Assembly (NCBI GenBank): GCA_016714165.1
Contig: JADJNU010000007.1
Coordinates: 1 to 64,000 of the forward strand
Direction: 5' to 3'
Source of the DNA: Bdellovibrionales bacterium
GTDB taxonomy: Bacteria > Bdellovibrionota > Bdellovibrionia > Bdellovibrionales > UBA1609
Length of the DNA stretch: 64,000 bases
Positions 26,882 to 35,815 of this stretch are shown here, one piece after another (the first letter of the stretch is position 1; each line of letters opens with the position of its first letter). The notes beneath the pieces were generated by a model, which ran no database searches, had not been told where the DNA came from, and saw nothing but the letters and a program-made list of their open reading frames with translations. A program made the translations under genes and the position numbers.

Positions 26882-27994
26882 CTACTCTTTGATTTTTCGT
26901 TTGCAGTCTTGAATTTGTTTTGTGTAGCGACGGGAGAGTTCATCTTTCTTTGCCAGACGCAATTTTCCTGCAGCTTCTCTGATTTTTTCGACCACATTTT
27001 CGTCGATTTCACAGGCCTTTGAGAAGGTTGCCAGGGCGTCCTCGTGATTTTCCTGTTCGAATTGACAAACAGCCAAGCCAGTCAAAGAGCGTGCTGACTT
27101 CTCATCGGCTGAGACAGCTTTGGCAAAATATGTTTGTGCCCCTGCGTAGTTTTTCTGGCGCAAATAGTATTCACCTGTGGCCCATTGGGCAAGTTCCGAT
27201 TTGGGAAATCGGCGCGCAGCTTGAATCAATACTTTGCCCGCACTTGTTTCATCTTTACTATCGAAGAGGCTTTGGGCCAAGTAGACATAGTTGTCCTGTA
27301 AATCCTTTTCGATACGCATTGCCTTACGACAAGCCTTTATTGCGGATTCAAGATACCCATCGATCGAATCAAGCCGACAAAGGTGGGAGTAGATAAGGGG
27401 GTCCTTTCCAAAGATCTTGACCATGTCCCGTAGAATGCTACGGCTTTCATAGTTGTTTTTTGTGCGCTGGAAAATATCCAGCAGAGAGTCGTAGGCTTGC
27501 CGGAACCGTCTCTGAATTTTAATTGCGTCTCTCATACTGTTTGTGGCTTCGGTGAATTTTTCAGATTTAAGGTAGGCCAGGCCTACTTTGTAATGTATGT
27601 CATATCTCTTTGGACCACTTTCGAGAGCCTTTTTTAAGACCCTGACTTCGTCCGTGTATTTTTTGACATTTTGGTAGGCTATTGCGAGCTGAAGGAGCGA
27701 GCTCAATGAGAGTTCATCAGTAAAGGGGCTCAGCAGTTCGATCACCTTCATTTCCTGGCCTTTAGATCTAGAATATTGAAGCGCCAGCGAAGATCTTATT
27801 TTAATGCTATCTGGTTCAGCTTTCAGCCTTTCTTCAAGCGAGGAAATGGATTCTTCTGCTTCAGCCAGACCTATACTGGGTGAGTATTTTCCCAAGTAAG
27901 AAAAAAATGAGAGGCAAAACAAAAGGAAATACGAAAACAAAAAAACGGAATTTTTCTGAATCGGCCGTGATCTTGGATAATCAAGAAAGCGCAT
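26882..27994 (-). CDS. TPR-repeat protein with N-terminal membrane anchor
   Basis: 370 aa. One hydrophobic segment (about 17-34, VFLFSYFLLFCLSFFSYL), then about eight tetratricopeptide-like repeats (e.g. YDIHYKVGLAYLKSEKFTEA, AQWATGEYYLRQKNYAGAQT, ARSLTGLAVCQFEQENHEDA). Its stop codon lies 14 bp from that of the convergent S41 peptidase. Likely a scaffold on the periplasmic face. Passenger of the IS66 event. Confidence 0.82.
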   Translation of the reverse strand: MRFLDYPRSRPIQKNSVFLFSYFLLFCLSFFSYLGKYSPSIGLAEAEESISSLEERLKAEPDSIKIRSSLALQYSRSKGQEMKVIELLSPFTDELSLSSLLQLAIAYQNVKKYTDEVRVLKKALESGPKRYDIHYKVGLAYLKSEKFTEATNSMRDAIKIQRRFRQAYDSLLDIFQRTKNNYESRSILRDMVKIFGKDPLIYSHLCRLDSIDGYLESAIKACRKAMRIEKDLQDNYVYLAQSLFDSKDETSAGKVLIQAARRFPKSELAQWATGEYYLRQKNYAGAQTYFAKAVSADEKSARSLTGLAVCQFEQENHEDALATFSKACEIDENVVEKIREAAGKLRLAKKDELSRRYTKQIQDCKRKIKE

Positions 27995-28309
27995 TCCTTA
28001 GTTTAGCTCTCCTTTTCTCACCTGAGAAGAAAAGATAGGTCTTTGGCCGAGGTTTAAGGAAATTTTTCTGCACGGAGTACACAAAAAAGCGTCCCGATCC
28101 GAAATGGTATGAGAAAGGGCTGTCGATTCAAGCTCTTTGCTGCGGTTTGTATCATTTTGAACCAAGCACGGGAGGCAATAAATGTTGAGCAGTCGTCGAA
28201 TCTTTCGTCACTTTAGTGCGCTGAATTGATCGTAATCCCGGCATGGCCTTCGCAAATTATGAAATCCAGACGCTAATATAGGCGAGTGAGATAACAGAAG
28301 GAATATCAG

Positions 28310-28705
28310 ATGTCAGAGCAGGGCGGTAAAGTCATAGAGCTACCAATCAGACCTCGGGTCCAAGAATCGAAGAATGGGGTTTCTCTGAAATCCTCCAATT
28401 TTGAATTGAAACAGCACCGAAGAAAGATTCTAACTTCGGTTTCGATTGTGTCCATCGTATTAGGGGTAACCATGGTAAATAAAGTTCTCCTTGATCGACC
28501 GGGATCGGATTCTGGTTCTTTGCGTCCTTCTAGCCCTTCTCGTTCTATTGCAAGCCTTGGAGAAATAGATAGTTCCAAAAATCGCGATTGGACCTGGGAG
28601 CGCAAAATGACAAATCAGCTCATTGAATCGGGCTCGGTGGTACTGGCGGATATTCAGGTACATCAATTTACGGAGGAACTGGTGGAATCGGTGGATCATT
28701 ATTAA
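28310..28705 (+). pseudogene. Membrane protein gene truncated at the edge of the IS66 insertion
   Basis: ATG with ribosome site AGAAGGA. The original coding DNA runs from 28310 to 28635 (about 108 codons): a basic N-terminus and one membrane segment (LTSVSIVSIVLGVTMVNKVL, about 41-60). At 28636 it enters the 8-bp duplication and then the protease gene's tail in another frame, adding 22 foreign codons to a stop at 28703. The 3' half was left behind in the donor locus. The 315-bp gap before it (27995-28309) shows no gene. Confidence 0.75.
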
Positions 28706-28956
28706 GTAATAGAGGCGGTGGTGGTGGTGGCGGTGCAGGTTATTATGGGGGGATTGGTGGCATTTGCCCAAACAGTGGGCTTAATTCTGGCGAAGGTGGA
28801 ATCGGTGGATCTTCATATAAAGATGTGTCCGTTTTAAATTCTGCTGTAACCGCAGGCAGCGGCATAAATCCGGGGGCTTCTTCAGATTCTGATTATGTTT
28901 CACCATACGGAAGATCACAGAACAACGGAAGAATGATTATTTATTGGGGCTATTAG
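28644..28956 (+). pseudogene. Severed 3' end of the S8 protease gene
   Basis: Read in the frame continued from 21019, this encodes 103 residues and a stop: Gly-rich (YGGTGGIGGSLL, NRGGGGGGGAGYYGG), ending in NNGRMIIYWGY. It has no start codon of its own. Joining 16746-21019 to 28644-28956 gives 4587 nt, an exact multiple of three. Confidence 0.85.
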
Positions 28957-29152
28957 ATAACTTTGGTAATGAGAGATATTTCTGTCCCGTCTCACGTAAC
29001 GGGACCGGTATGACGCAGACAAATCTCACACAAGTGGACCGGTTATGTGGGGTCAAAATCTCATATACTTGGACCGGCCAAATGCTTAAAAATTAGGCAT
29101 AGAAACATCCACCTGAACTTCATGCAAGAATGACCCCTAAAAGGGAGGAAGC

Positions 29153-30736
29153 ATGAAGCGAAAAAGGAACTCGATTTTAGGGAGAATCACGGTGGATCGA
29201 AAAATTGTCGAACAGTTTCGAGCGGGCCAATCGGCTTCGCAAATTTCCAATCAACTCTCCAAAGGCAAAGGCTATGTGATCAAGGTCCGAGGCCTTGCGG
29301 TGGAGTACGGATTCTTAGAACAGATCAGTACAGAGCCAAAACTCTTTCGGTCGACTGATAGGAAATTGCCGAATTATCCCGAGGCCCTTTTTCCGATCAT
29401 AGATCTCCGCAAGTCGAAACCAGCAGAAGCCGACGCTCTGCTCGATCCGCACAAGAATTGGATCTTGGAGCGACTCCATCTGGGTTGGTCACCACAGACA
29501 ATCTTCGAAGAGATTCCGGTGTCGATTCCACGTGCAAGTTTTTACCGCTATCTTGAGAGGCAGCATTTTCAGTCCGACCGTCTGCTTCGGGGCTCATCAC
29601 CTGAAATCATTCACGCCCCCGGGGAATGCTTGCAGGTGGACTGGGCGAAGGCTCTCGATGTGATAGATCAGGACGGTCGCAAACGTGCCATATGGGCCTT
29701 TATCGGGATTTTGGGTCACAGTCGGTACACGATGGTTCGAGTGATGGACAAGTGCGATTTTGTGACAACGGTGAAAGCGATCCAATCAATGCTCTTTGAG
29801 GTTGGTGGGGTTCCAAGGAAAATCACCTCTGACAATCCAAAGGTATTCGTGAATCGTGCCTCGGAGCATGAGCCGATTTTGAATGCCGGTTACGAGAGAT
29901 TTGCATCGCATACCGGTTTTACGATAGAGGCCCTCCCTCCGGCGGATCCACAGAAGAAGGGCAAGGTTGAACGTACGGTGCAATTGGTTCGGCGGCTTTT
30001 TGAGTCCTTTGATTTGAAGGAATTTTCAATCGAGAAAGCCCAAAGCCATATTGATTTGAAAATGAAGATTGCCAACTGTCGCAAGCACGGCACTCATGGC
30101 GAGAAGCCTGTGGAGGTTTTTGAGAATCAGGAACAAAAGACATTGCGTGACTTGCCCCAGGTTCCTTATGAGATCGAGACCATTTTGAATGGATTTGTTC
30201 GCCGTGATGGATATGTGAGGTTTTTGAATAAATACTATCGAGTTGACTTGAGGTTGTCGGGCCAGAGTGTGACTTTGATTGGTAACGGAGAAAAGCTTTC
30301 GATTTACTGCGCTGGGAGGCTACTGGAAGTCTATGATGTAATCAAAGACAAGTTCCAGCGCCAGGCGTGCAAGGATCACTACAAATCCTCGAACGAAACG
30401 AATTTGCAGAATCACGCCCATTACATCAAGCAGGCAGAGGCTATCGGCGGCAATGTCGCTCGAATGATCCAGATCATTTTATCGAGGGGGGAAGGTTTTG
30501 TAGACACTCGGGTGGTCTGGGGAATCCTGACGTTGAACAAGAAATACCAGAATGCCTTGATCGACAAGGCCTGTGCGTCTGCAATTGAAATCAGTTCGAT
30601 CAGTTTTCGCACGGTCCACTCGTTTTTGAAGATGACACCAAAAGTAAAAATGGAGACTGAAAATTTTAATACAACGGGCGGCAAGTTCACAAGGCCGATG
30701 AGTGAGTATAGGGCTCACTTACGGGTCGTGAAATGA
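29153..30736 (+). CDS. istA: IS21 transposase IstA
   Basis: 527 aa. N-terminal HTH (IVEQFRAGQSASQISNQLSK), rve/DDE domain with CLQVDWAKALDV, KITSDNPKVFV and KKGKVERTVQ, then the IS21 C-terminal domain (RDGYVRFLNKYYRV). A ribosome site AGGGAGGAAGC precedes the ATG. Complete and in frame. Confidence 0.92.
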   Translation: MKRKRNSILGRITVDRKIVEQFRAGQSASQISNQLSKGKGYVIKVRGLAVEYGFLEQISTEPKLFRSTDRKLPNYPEALFPIIDLRKSKPAEADALLDPHKNWILERLHLGWSPQTIFEEIPVSIPRASFYRYLERQHFQSDRLLRGSSPEIIHAPGECLQVDWAKALDVIDQDGRKRAIWAFIGILGHSRYTMVRVMDKCDFVTTVKAIQSMLFEVGGVPRKITSDNPKVFVNRASEHEPILNAGYERFASHTGFTIEALPPADPQKKGKVERTVQLVRRLFESFDLKEFSIEKAQSHIDLKMKIANCRKHGTHGEKPVEVFENQEQKTLRDLPQVPYEIETILNGFVRRDGYVRFLNKYYRVDLRLSGQSVTLIGNGEKLSIYCAGRLLEVYDVIKDKFQRQACKDHYKSSNETNLQNHAHYIKQAEAIGGNVARMIQIILSRGEGFVDTRVVWGILTLNKKYQNALIDKACASAIEISSISFRTVHSFLKMTPKVKMETENFNTTGGKFTRPMSEYRAHLRVVK

Positions 30737-30737
30737 T

Positions 30738-31526
30738 GTGGCCAAAACCAAGAGGGAGCGTGGAGTGAGCATAGAAACAATCCGTCAGCAACTGACGATG
30801 CTAAGGCTACCGTCGGCAGCTGAGAATTTAGAGTCGGTTTTGGCAGCCAGAAAAATCAAGTCCGATTTTTCCTGGCTGACGACATTGTTTGAGCATGAGC
30901 TGAATACGCGCAAGGAAAACGCGATTGAACGTAGGATTAAAAAGGCGACATTCCCAGAGAGGAGAACATTGGAGCAGTTCAATTGGAGTTTTAACAAGAG
31001 GATCAATCGCGAGAAGATCGAAGAGCTTTCGAGTTGCAAGTTCGTAGAGGAAAATGAAATTGCATTGTTGCTTGGAAGTCCAGGAACTGGCAAAACCCAC
31101 TGCGCAATTGCATTAGGCATGAAAGCCGCAGCACTGGGCCACAGTGTGTTTTGTTCGAGCGTAAAAAGACTCAGTGCCAAGATCCGGATGGCCCGGGAGC
31201 GGAACACTTTGGATAAATTGTTCAAACAAATTTTGACGTCCAAACTTTGGATCCTTGACGACTGGGGCGTAGTGACGATGCCACGGGATGTGAGTGAAGA
31301 GATATTTGATCTCTTTGATCGACGCAAATACAACTCGGCGATGATCTTGACCAGCAACCGAGATGTCGAAGAATGGCCACAAGTCTTTAGTGATCCGATC
31401 CTAGCCAATGCGGCGATCGATCGGATGTTTGAGCAGGCTAAAATCGTGGTATTTGAGGGTCCAAGTTACCGCATGAAAGGACGAATAATTTTGCCAGATA
31501 TTGACATCGAAAAAACTGAAGTATAG
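30738..31526 (+). CDS. istB: IS21 AAA+ ATPase IstB
   Basis: 262 aa with GTG start one base after the istA stop, implying coupling. IstB/DnaC-type AAA+ domain with Walker A LLGSPGTGKTHCAIAL and Walker B LWILDDWGV, and sensor I region MILTSNRDVEEW. Target-site regulator of IS21 transposition. Confidence 0.92.
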   Translation: MAKTKRERGVSIETIRQQLTMLRLPSAAENLESVLAARKIKSDFSWLTTLFEHELNTRKENAIERRIKKATFPERRTLEQFNWSFNKRINREKIEELSSCKFVEENEIALLLGSPGTGKTHCAIALGMKAAALGHSVFCSSVKRLSAKIRMARERNTLDKLFKQILTSKLWILDDWGVVTMPRDVSEEIFDLFDRRKYNSAMILTSNRDVEEWPQVFSDPILANAAIDRMFEQAKIVVFEGPSYRMKGRIILPDIDIEKTEV

Positions 31527-31630
31527 ACCTCCAAAAATCAGGCGGTCCAGTTATGTGAGATTAGCCGGTCCAAGTATGTGAGACGGGACAATATTTCAAA
31601 GAGAACTGAAGTTCTACTGCGAAATATCAC

Positions 31631-31799
31631 CTCTATCAGAGGAAAAAATCGAACAAAGGGTATGCCGGTGCCAACAGGCAATCTGGGTAAAATACCAAGA
31701 TGGACGAGTGATTCAATTTATCCCAAGTCAAAAATACTCAGAATTTCATCCAATTGACTTCGAATCACTCCAAAAACTGGTCTCGCCGAACTATACATA
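31631..31799 (+). pseudogene. N-truncated relic of the 69-aa Cys-containing protein
   Basis: Reads LSEEKIEQRVCRCQQAIWV, then KYQDGRVIQFIPSQKYSE and a diverged tail ending PNYT at 31799. The first ~15 codons are replaced by an IS1634-type end (…CTACTGCGAAATATCAC at 31613-31630). Third member of the family of 3937 and 61568. Confidence 0.75.
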
Positions 31800-31853
31800 G
31801 ATATAATTAATTGTTAACGTCTCAAAGGTAAAATGATGGAGGCCTAAAGAAAC

Positions 31854-31878
31854 GGTTCAATTCTCCCCGCCTCCACCA
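31854..31878 (+). other. 3' tail of a tmRNA (ssrA) gene, candidate attachment site
   Basis: GGTTCAATTCTCCCCGCC followed by TCCACCA (to 31878) has the T-loop (TTCAATT), 3' T-stem (CTCCC), 7-nt acceptor strand (CGCCTCC) and ACCA of a tmRNA 3' end. The sequence to the left does not pair as a T-stem, so only the tail is present. Such tails are what tyrosine integrases leave when an island inserts in ssrA. With this orientation the island would extend to the left. No integrase was found in the window. Confidence 0.55.
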
Positions 31879-32019
31879 TTCACGAATGAATCGTGAGTGA
31901 AATGTCCAACGGATGGATTAAGGAAATGAAAACAACAACTTGGTAGTTGTTAAGCCCTTTCCAGCCACTCGGTTCAGTTCCCGTGGACTCCCGTAAGTTC
32001 GCAGGACTTGCAACAACTT

Positions 32020-32056
32020 GTAGTAAACAGCGTGTAGTAAACATTTTGTTTACTAC
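32020..32056 (+). promoter_or_regulatory. Operator-like repeats GTAGTAAAC
   Basis: GTAGTAAAC occurs at 32020-32028 and 32034-32042 and in inverted form (GTTTACTAC) at 32048-32056, four bases before the ribosome site of the next gene. The last two make a 9-bp perfect palindrome around ATTTT. A regulator bound here would block both transcription and ribosome access. The interval 31879-32019 also contains ACAACT/AGTTGT and holds no gene. Confidence 0.55.
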
Positions 32057-32071
32057 GGAAGGAGGATGGGA

Positions 32072-32809
32072 ATGACAGCCATCGCGATGGCGAAAGCAAA
32101 TGGAGTGGCTGTGTTGGTCACTGATTCAACAAAAGTTTGCGATGAACCAGGCAAAACCCTTAAAGTTTCAAAAATAGATGAAGTAATAAAAAATGTTGAA
32201 TATGTCGGTTTCGGTGGAAGTGAGACAATTCGGTATGGCCACAATCAAATGCTTTGCTGGAGTCACTTTACTCAGCAGGCTCATGACTTAGAGTCATCCG
32301 CTTACATAGATCAAATTATTTTTGCGAGCAAAACGTATCAAGATGCAGTGACACTTGTTACTGGTAAGCCCGCAATGGCACCACTTGAATCACTGATCTT
32401 TGTCATAAATCAGAAAAAGGCATTTTTTTGGGACCTAAATTTATGCCCTACAAATTATTGGAAGCGCGCAAATTCCTCACCGAAATACTTATCTAATAAC
32501 GAAATGATCGTTAGTTATTTTGGAAATCTCTCTCCTTCTATAAGTTGCACAAATGATCCAACATTTAGTGACCTTGAATCGGCAATCAAAGCGCAAGAAC
32601 TATTCTATGCCTCGCGCGGCAAGAGCCATTTGTTTCCTTATCAAATGAAAAACTCAACTTTTTCGGCAGTAAAGTTGGGCAATAACGGAACTGAAGTCAA
32701 AAATCCGTTTCAATCATTTATTGAATTTATGGCTTCACACATGAACTGTTCCGATGCCGACAAAGTATTAGCTAATATGGCCAAATCCCCCAAGGGTTGG
32801 GATGATTAG
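32072..32809 (+). CDS. Possible Ntn-hydrolase (proteasome beta/HslV-like) protein
   Basis: 245 aa. The start is set at the ATG at 32072, six bases after GGAGG (32061-32065); an in-frame ATG at 32066 abuts the ribosome site and is unlikely. The product begins M-T-AIAMAKANGVAVLVTDSTKV, which resembles the N-terminus of proteasome-type beta subunits and HslV, where Met removal exposes the catalytic Thr and a conserved Asp follows about 17 residues on. The rest (FVINQKKAFFWDLN, KYLSNNEMIVSYFG) does not match clearly. Behind a palindromic operator, next to the tmRNA tail. Function tentative. Confidence 0.5.
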   Translation: MTAIAMAKANGVAVLVTDSTKVCDEPGKTLKVSKIDEVIKNVEYVGFGGSETIRYGHNQMLCWSHFTQQAHDLESSAYIDQIIFASKTYQDAVTLVTGKPAMAPLESLIFVINQKKAFFWDLNLCPTNYWKRANSSPKYLSNNEMIVSYFGNLSPSISCTNDPTFSDLESAIKAQELFYASRGKSHLFPYQMKNSTFSAVKLGNNGTEVKNPFQSFIEFMASHMNCSDADKVLANMAKSPKGWDD

Positions 32810-32812
32810 AAA

Positions 32813-34531
32813 CTACGGAAGTTCAATCGTGTACTTTTCCGCGAGTATTTCGCAAAGCAAGGTATAAGCAGCAGCTACCTTTTCGACCAACTCTGAAAAT
32901 ACATCCTTGAGATGCTTTCCAGTTGGACGATTTCCCAAATGAGCTACGCCCTTTTGACTTCGCATATCCCAAAGCTCTTTTAGCGAATCTTGAATCTCTT
33001 TTACAATGGCCTCATCTATTCCGACTTTACGCAGGCAATTTCCCAGCGTGTTGATGCTTCCCAAAGTTTTGTCGTAACAACCCAAGTACTTAGCAAGCTC
33101 CGAAAGATTGGCTCTCGCGAGAGTATCTACACAGCGATGCCAGCTTAATTGTCTCTGACTTCCACTCTTCCAAACCATTTGTTACGACCAAATTAAGACT
33201 ATTTAGTACCCCATCGAAGTCCTTTATCGTGGGGGAAAATACAACATACTCTTTGTCATTTACCTTGAATGTCGGAACCCTCTTTACCAAAGCCTTGAGA
33301 GTATCAATGGGTTGAGCATCGGCCCACTTTCCCTCAAAGTCAGTTTTGAACGCACGATCGGAAAGTCCCGCTTTTGGCTTTTCATTAAACGATTTCCAAT
33401 ATAGTTGTTCGGAGTAAGGTAGGTGTCTTAAATAGCAGGGATAAGTTGAAACCTGCCCAGCATCATCTATATCGTAGGTTTGCAAATACCAACCGCCGAT
33501 GCAGTTAATCGTTCGACTGGAAATCTCATATTTATCAGGATCAGCCTTATATTTAAGTAGTACATCAGGTTTGAAAAATGCTGGTGATGTTTCAAAAGGC
33601 AATTCCGATTCGGTGAAGTAGTTTGCGGTTGCGCCTGGCGCGCAGGAAACTTCAGTCACCTTCTTGTTTTTCCAATCATGAACTATGTAAGTGCAGTATT
33701 GTTCTTCCTGCTCTAGGTCCCGATCAGTAAAAACATCAAGTGCCTGCGCATCCGTAAGACTTTCCCCAATTATTTGAGATCCACGGGCAAAACTGCCGGA
33801 TGGTGTTTTGGTTTTGTCATACATCAAAACTCGTCGAGCATGTACGTCCCCATCTCTAGCGATGGCCTCTTCACTTCTTGAATCTTCTTGAAATCCGAAT
33901 ATGTCCCGATTTCTGTGGATGTCGAACAATCTAACAAGTTTCTGCTTTGTGTAGTGTTCGTACACTTCTAACTTCCGTTTGCTGGCAAAGAAAACTTTTG
34001 TGCTGCCACGAACGACCATGAATAAGTGAGGCATGTATTCGCCATCCTCATTCATTGTACAAAAAGCATTTTCCGAATCTACCCAGTGACATTCAAGTGC
34101 ATGAATCAATCGCTGACTGAATTCATAGTTCAGTCGATCGTCGTTCCTGCGTCGCGAAAATTCCCTATAATAATACAAAGCTTCAGCACCCTTAAAAAGT
34201 CACTTCTTGGATCTGCAAAAGGCTCCTCAACATCCACCCACTCTTTGTCACCAGAACCCCAGTGCGTAAAGCTCAGTGCTCGCGATGCCATCATTAGGTC
34301 CCAATCATTTAACGATGCCTGTTCAAGGCCATCAAACTTCACATTTGGAACAAAAACTGAATATAACGTCACACCTTTGGAGTGAATCAATACTGGAACA
34401 AATTCTTCTTTCGCAGTTCCTTTCAGAAATGAAAAGAAATCTTCAAACAATAACCAATCCTGGTATTTTTCGTTTTCAGTGGGGGGCGAATCTGCATACG
34501 CCAAGTACTTAAAAATATGATCTACGCTCAT
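32813..34531 (-). pseudogene. Large uncharacterised protein broken by two frameshifts, possible HEPN-type end
   Basis: Three overlapping minus-strand frames (34531-34130, 34178-33090, 33178-32813) read as consecutive pieces of one protein of about 570 aa. The first shift is near 34195: adding one T to a T5 run gives SDFFKGAEALYYYREFSRRR. The second lies between 33090 and 33178, rejoining at LARANLSELAKYLGCYDKTL. The middle part (ELPFETSPAFFKPDVLLKYK, HLPYSEQLYWKSFNEKPKA) looks like a widespread uncharacterised family. The last piece contains RSQKGVAH, an R-x6-H motif like HEPN ribonucleases or Abi-C domains. Either a real pseudogene or homopolymer errors in the assembly. Divergent from 34572. 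Confidence 0.6.
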
Positions 34532-34571
34532 AGTGTCCTCAATATACTAACTAACGTATAATGATGGTAGC

Positions 34572-34982
34572 ATGAAGGCAGAAGTAAAGAATAGGGCCTT
34601 TGCCCTCTATGTTCACGAGGGCAAGAGTCTTAGAAAGATCATTCAGGAAGTTCAAATATCGCGAAGCACAGTGGAGCAATGGTGTAAGAAAGAGGATTGG
34701 GTCACAAAGCGGCGTAAGCATTGGCAGGGTATTGCACAGAAAATTTGCGAGCAGCAATCAAACCAGCGAATCGGTAAGCAGGCTTCAATAGCTGGAAAAC
34801 TCCACAAAATGGTTCAAATGATTCATGCCCAGCATATGGCTTTTTACGAAGGAAAATTACCTCGATCGGCGATCAAGTACAGCATCCGCGATTTGTGTCG
34901 GCTCGCTATTTCGGTCCACCAAATTGGTTTACACGAACTTCAATGTGCTGAAGGGGCTATTAATTTGAATCGTAAAAATTGA
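34572..34982 (+). CDS. Phage terminase small-subunit-like HTH protein
   Basis: 136 aa. N-terminal HTH: NRAFALYVHEGKSLRKIIQE, VQISRSTVEQWCKKEDW, VTKRR, the pattern of small terminase/DUF1804-type proteins (…LY..G.S...I....V...TV..W...DDW...R). The helical remainder has no motif. TATAAT lies at 34557-34562, placing transcription start within a few bases of the ATG, so the message may be leaderless. No other phage gene is nearby; may serve as a stand-alone regulator. Confidence 0.5.
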   Translation: MKAEVKNRAFALYVHEGKSLRKIIQEVQISRSTVEQWCKKEDWVTKRRKHWQGIAQKICEQQSNQRIGKQASIAGKLHKMVQMIHAQHMAFYEGKLPRSAIKYSIRDLCRLAISVHQIGLHELQCAEGAINLNRKN

Positions 34983-35064
34983 AAATTTAGGCATTTGAGT
35001 TTATATTCCCACCGTGGCCGATCATTTTGGCCGTGCGCGTTAGGCGAAAGTCAGGTGGGGTACA

Positions 35065-35424
35065 GTGGGCGCCAGTAAGCTCGTAAAACAGCTTGAGGGC
35101 CAATTATGGCATCCAGCCATCGGTTGGCAGGTTTTGAGGCGTTCAAAACGCTATCAAGCTGCTTTTGCGCGATTCAGCCAGGCCGCTGATGAGGTTGAAG
35201 GGCAAGGTGGACCGACTGACTTCGCGGTGGAGTTTGCCTCACTCGGTTGTGTGCCTGAAATTCAAAATGAGCGGCTAATTGATGCTGAAAAAACGGGCAG
35301 CACTCCAATGCGTGTGCGCGTACACGATGATGGTGCAGGCGCCAGTTTCCAAAGGGACCATTTCAGCCGATTTGCCGGTCCTATGGTCCTTTCTAAGGGC
35401 CGAAGTTTAGAGGGACCTTTGTAG
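35065..35424 (+). CDS. Short hypothetical protein with W..LRR....Y region
   Basis: 119 aa from GTG, no clear ribosome site. Residues 14-40 (LWHPAIGWQVLRRSKRYQAA) resemble the N-terminal segment of plasmid-borne transcriptional-regulator-like proteins of the DUF6499 type (W-x-FLRR-N-x-x-Y), by eye only. The C-terminal third looks random. Higher G+C than its neighbours suggests a separate origin; may be a truncated gene. Confidence 0.35.
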   Translation: MGASKLVKQLEGQLWHPAIGWQVLRRSKRYQAAFARFSQAADEVEGQGGPTDFAVEFASLGCVPEIQNERLIDAEKTGSTPMRVRVHDDGAGASFQRDHFSRFAGPMVLSKGRSLEGPL

Positions 35425-35815
35425 ATATATTGATCTGATATTTTTATTTTTAATTGCAGAACTCCTTCTAAAATGTCACTCCAATGGAGTTTCCGGTGAC
35501 AAGTCGGTTTCGTTACGTTTTTAAGACCAGCGAGACTTCCCTAGAGGTCATAACAAACCTTGAATTCAAGCTCGAGTCATTGAACAACAGGCTCTTTATT
35601 GATTGCCTTCGTTTTAACTCTTGGTGGCCTGAATTTTCAAGTTCTTGATGCTCGGGAAGGCCTCTGGCTCCTTTTTCTCTTATCCACGAAATAGACCCGA
35701 CTTGTTGCCTCTGTGTAATCTTTAAGAAAGGTCATTAGCGGCCGGACACGTCTCCCTTTCAATTCCAAATACACTTTGTCTACGAATTAATTTTTGTGGA
35801 CACGGAACTCATTTG
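35425..35815. other. Degenerate stretch, no intact gene
   Basis: Contains a degraded IS1634-type end (GCAGAACTCC ... AAATGTCACT at 35456-35482) and no frame with a start, ribosome site or recognisable motif. Probably eroded insertion-sequence DNA. Confidence 0.4.

Larger units (their letters stand above)
21020..28635. mobile_element. 7.6-kb insertion: IS66 element plus 5.3 kb of adjacent genes, one-ended transposition candidate
   Basis: The insert is bounded by the exact 8-bp duplication GGTGGTAC (21012-21019 and 28636-28643), the size IS66 elements make. Its left edge is the IS66 terminus GTAAGCGCTCC. Its right edge is not the IS66 right terminus (23360) but a site 5275 bp further, ending TGAATCG+5 nt, which mimics the IS66 right end (also TGAATCG+5 nt). 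The passenger carries five genes, the last one cut by the insert edge. Confidence 0.85.
28983..31590 (+). mobile_element. IS21-family insertion sequence
   Basis: 2608 bp. Ends TGTCCCGTCTCACGTAAC and the complement of TGTCCCGTCTCACATAC, each followed by internal repeats of the GGACCGG..TATGTGAGAT type typical of IS21. A 7-bp duplication ATATTTC flanks it (28976-28982 and 31591-31597). Carries intact istA and istB, so it is probably active and recent. Confidence 0.9.

Noticed and set aside
31970..32010. GGTTCAGTTCCCGTGG-like stretch considered as a tRNA T-arm
   Set aside because: No cloverleaf or acceptor stem could be drawn around it; only the tail at 31854-31878 fits a tmRNA end.
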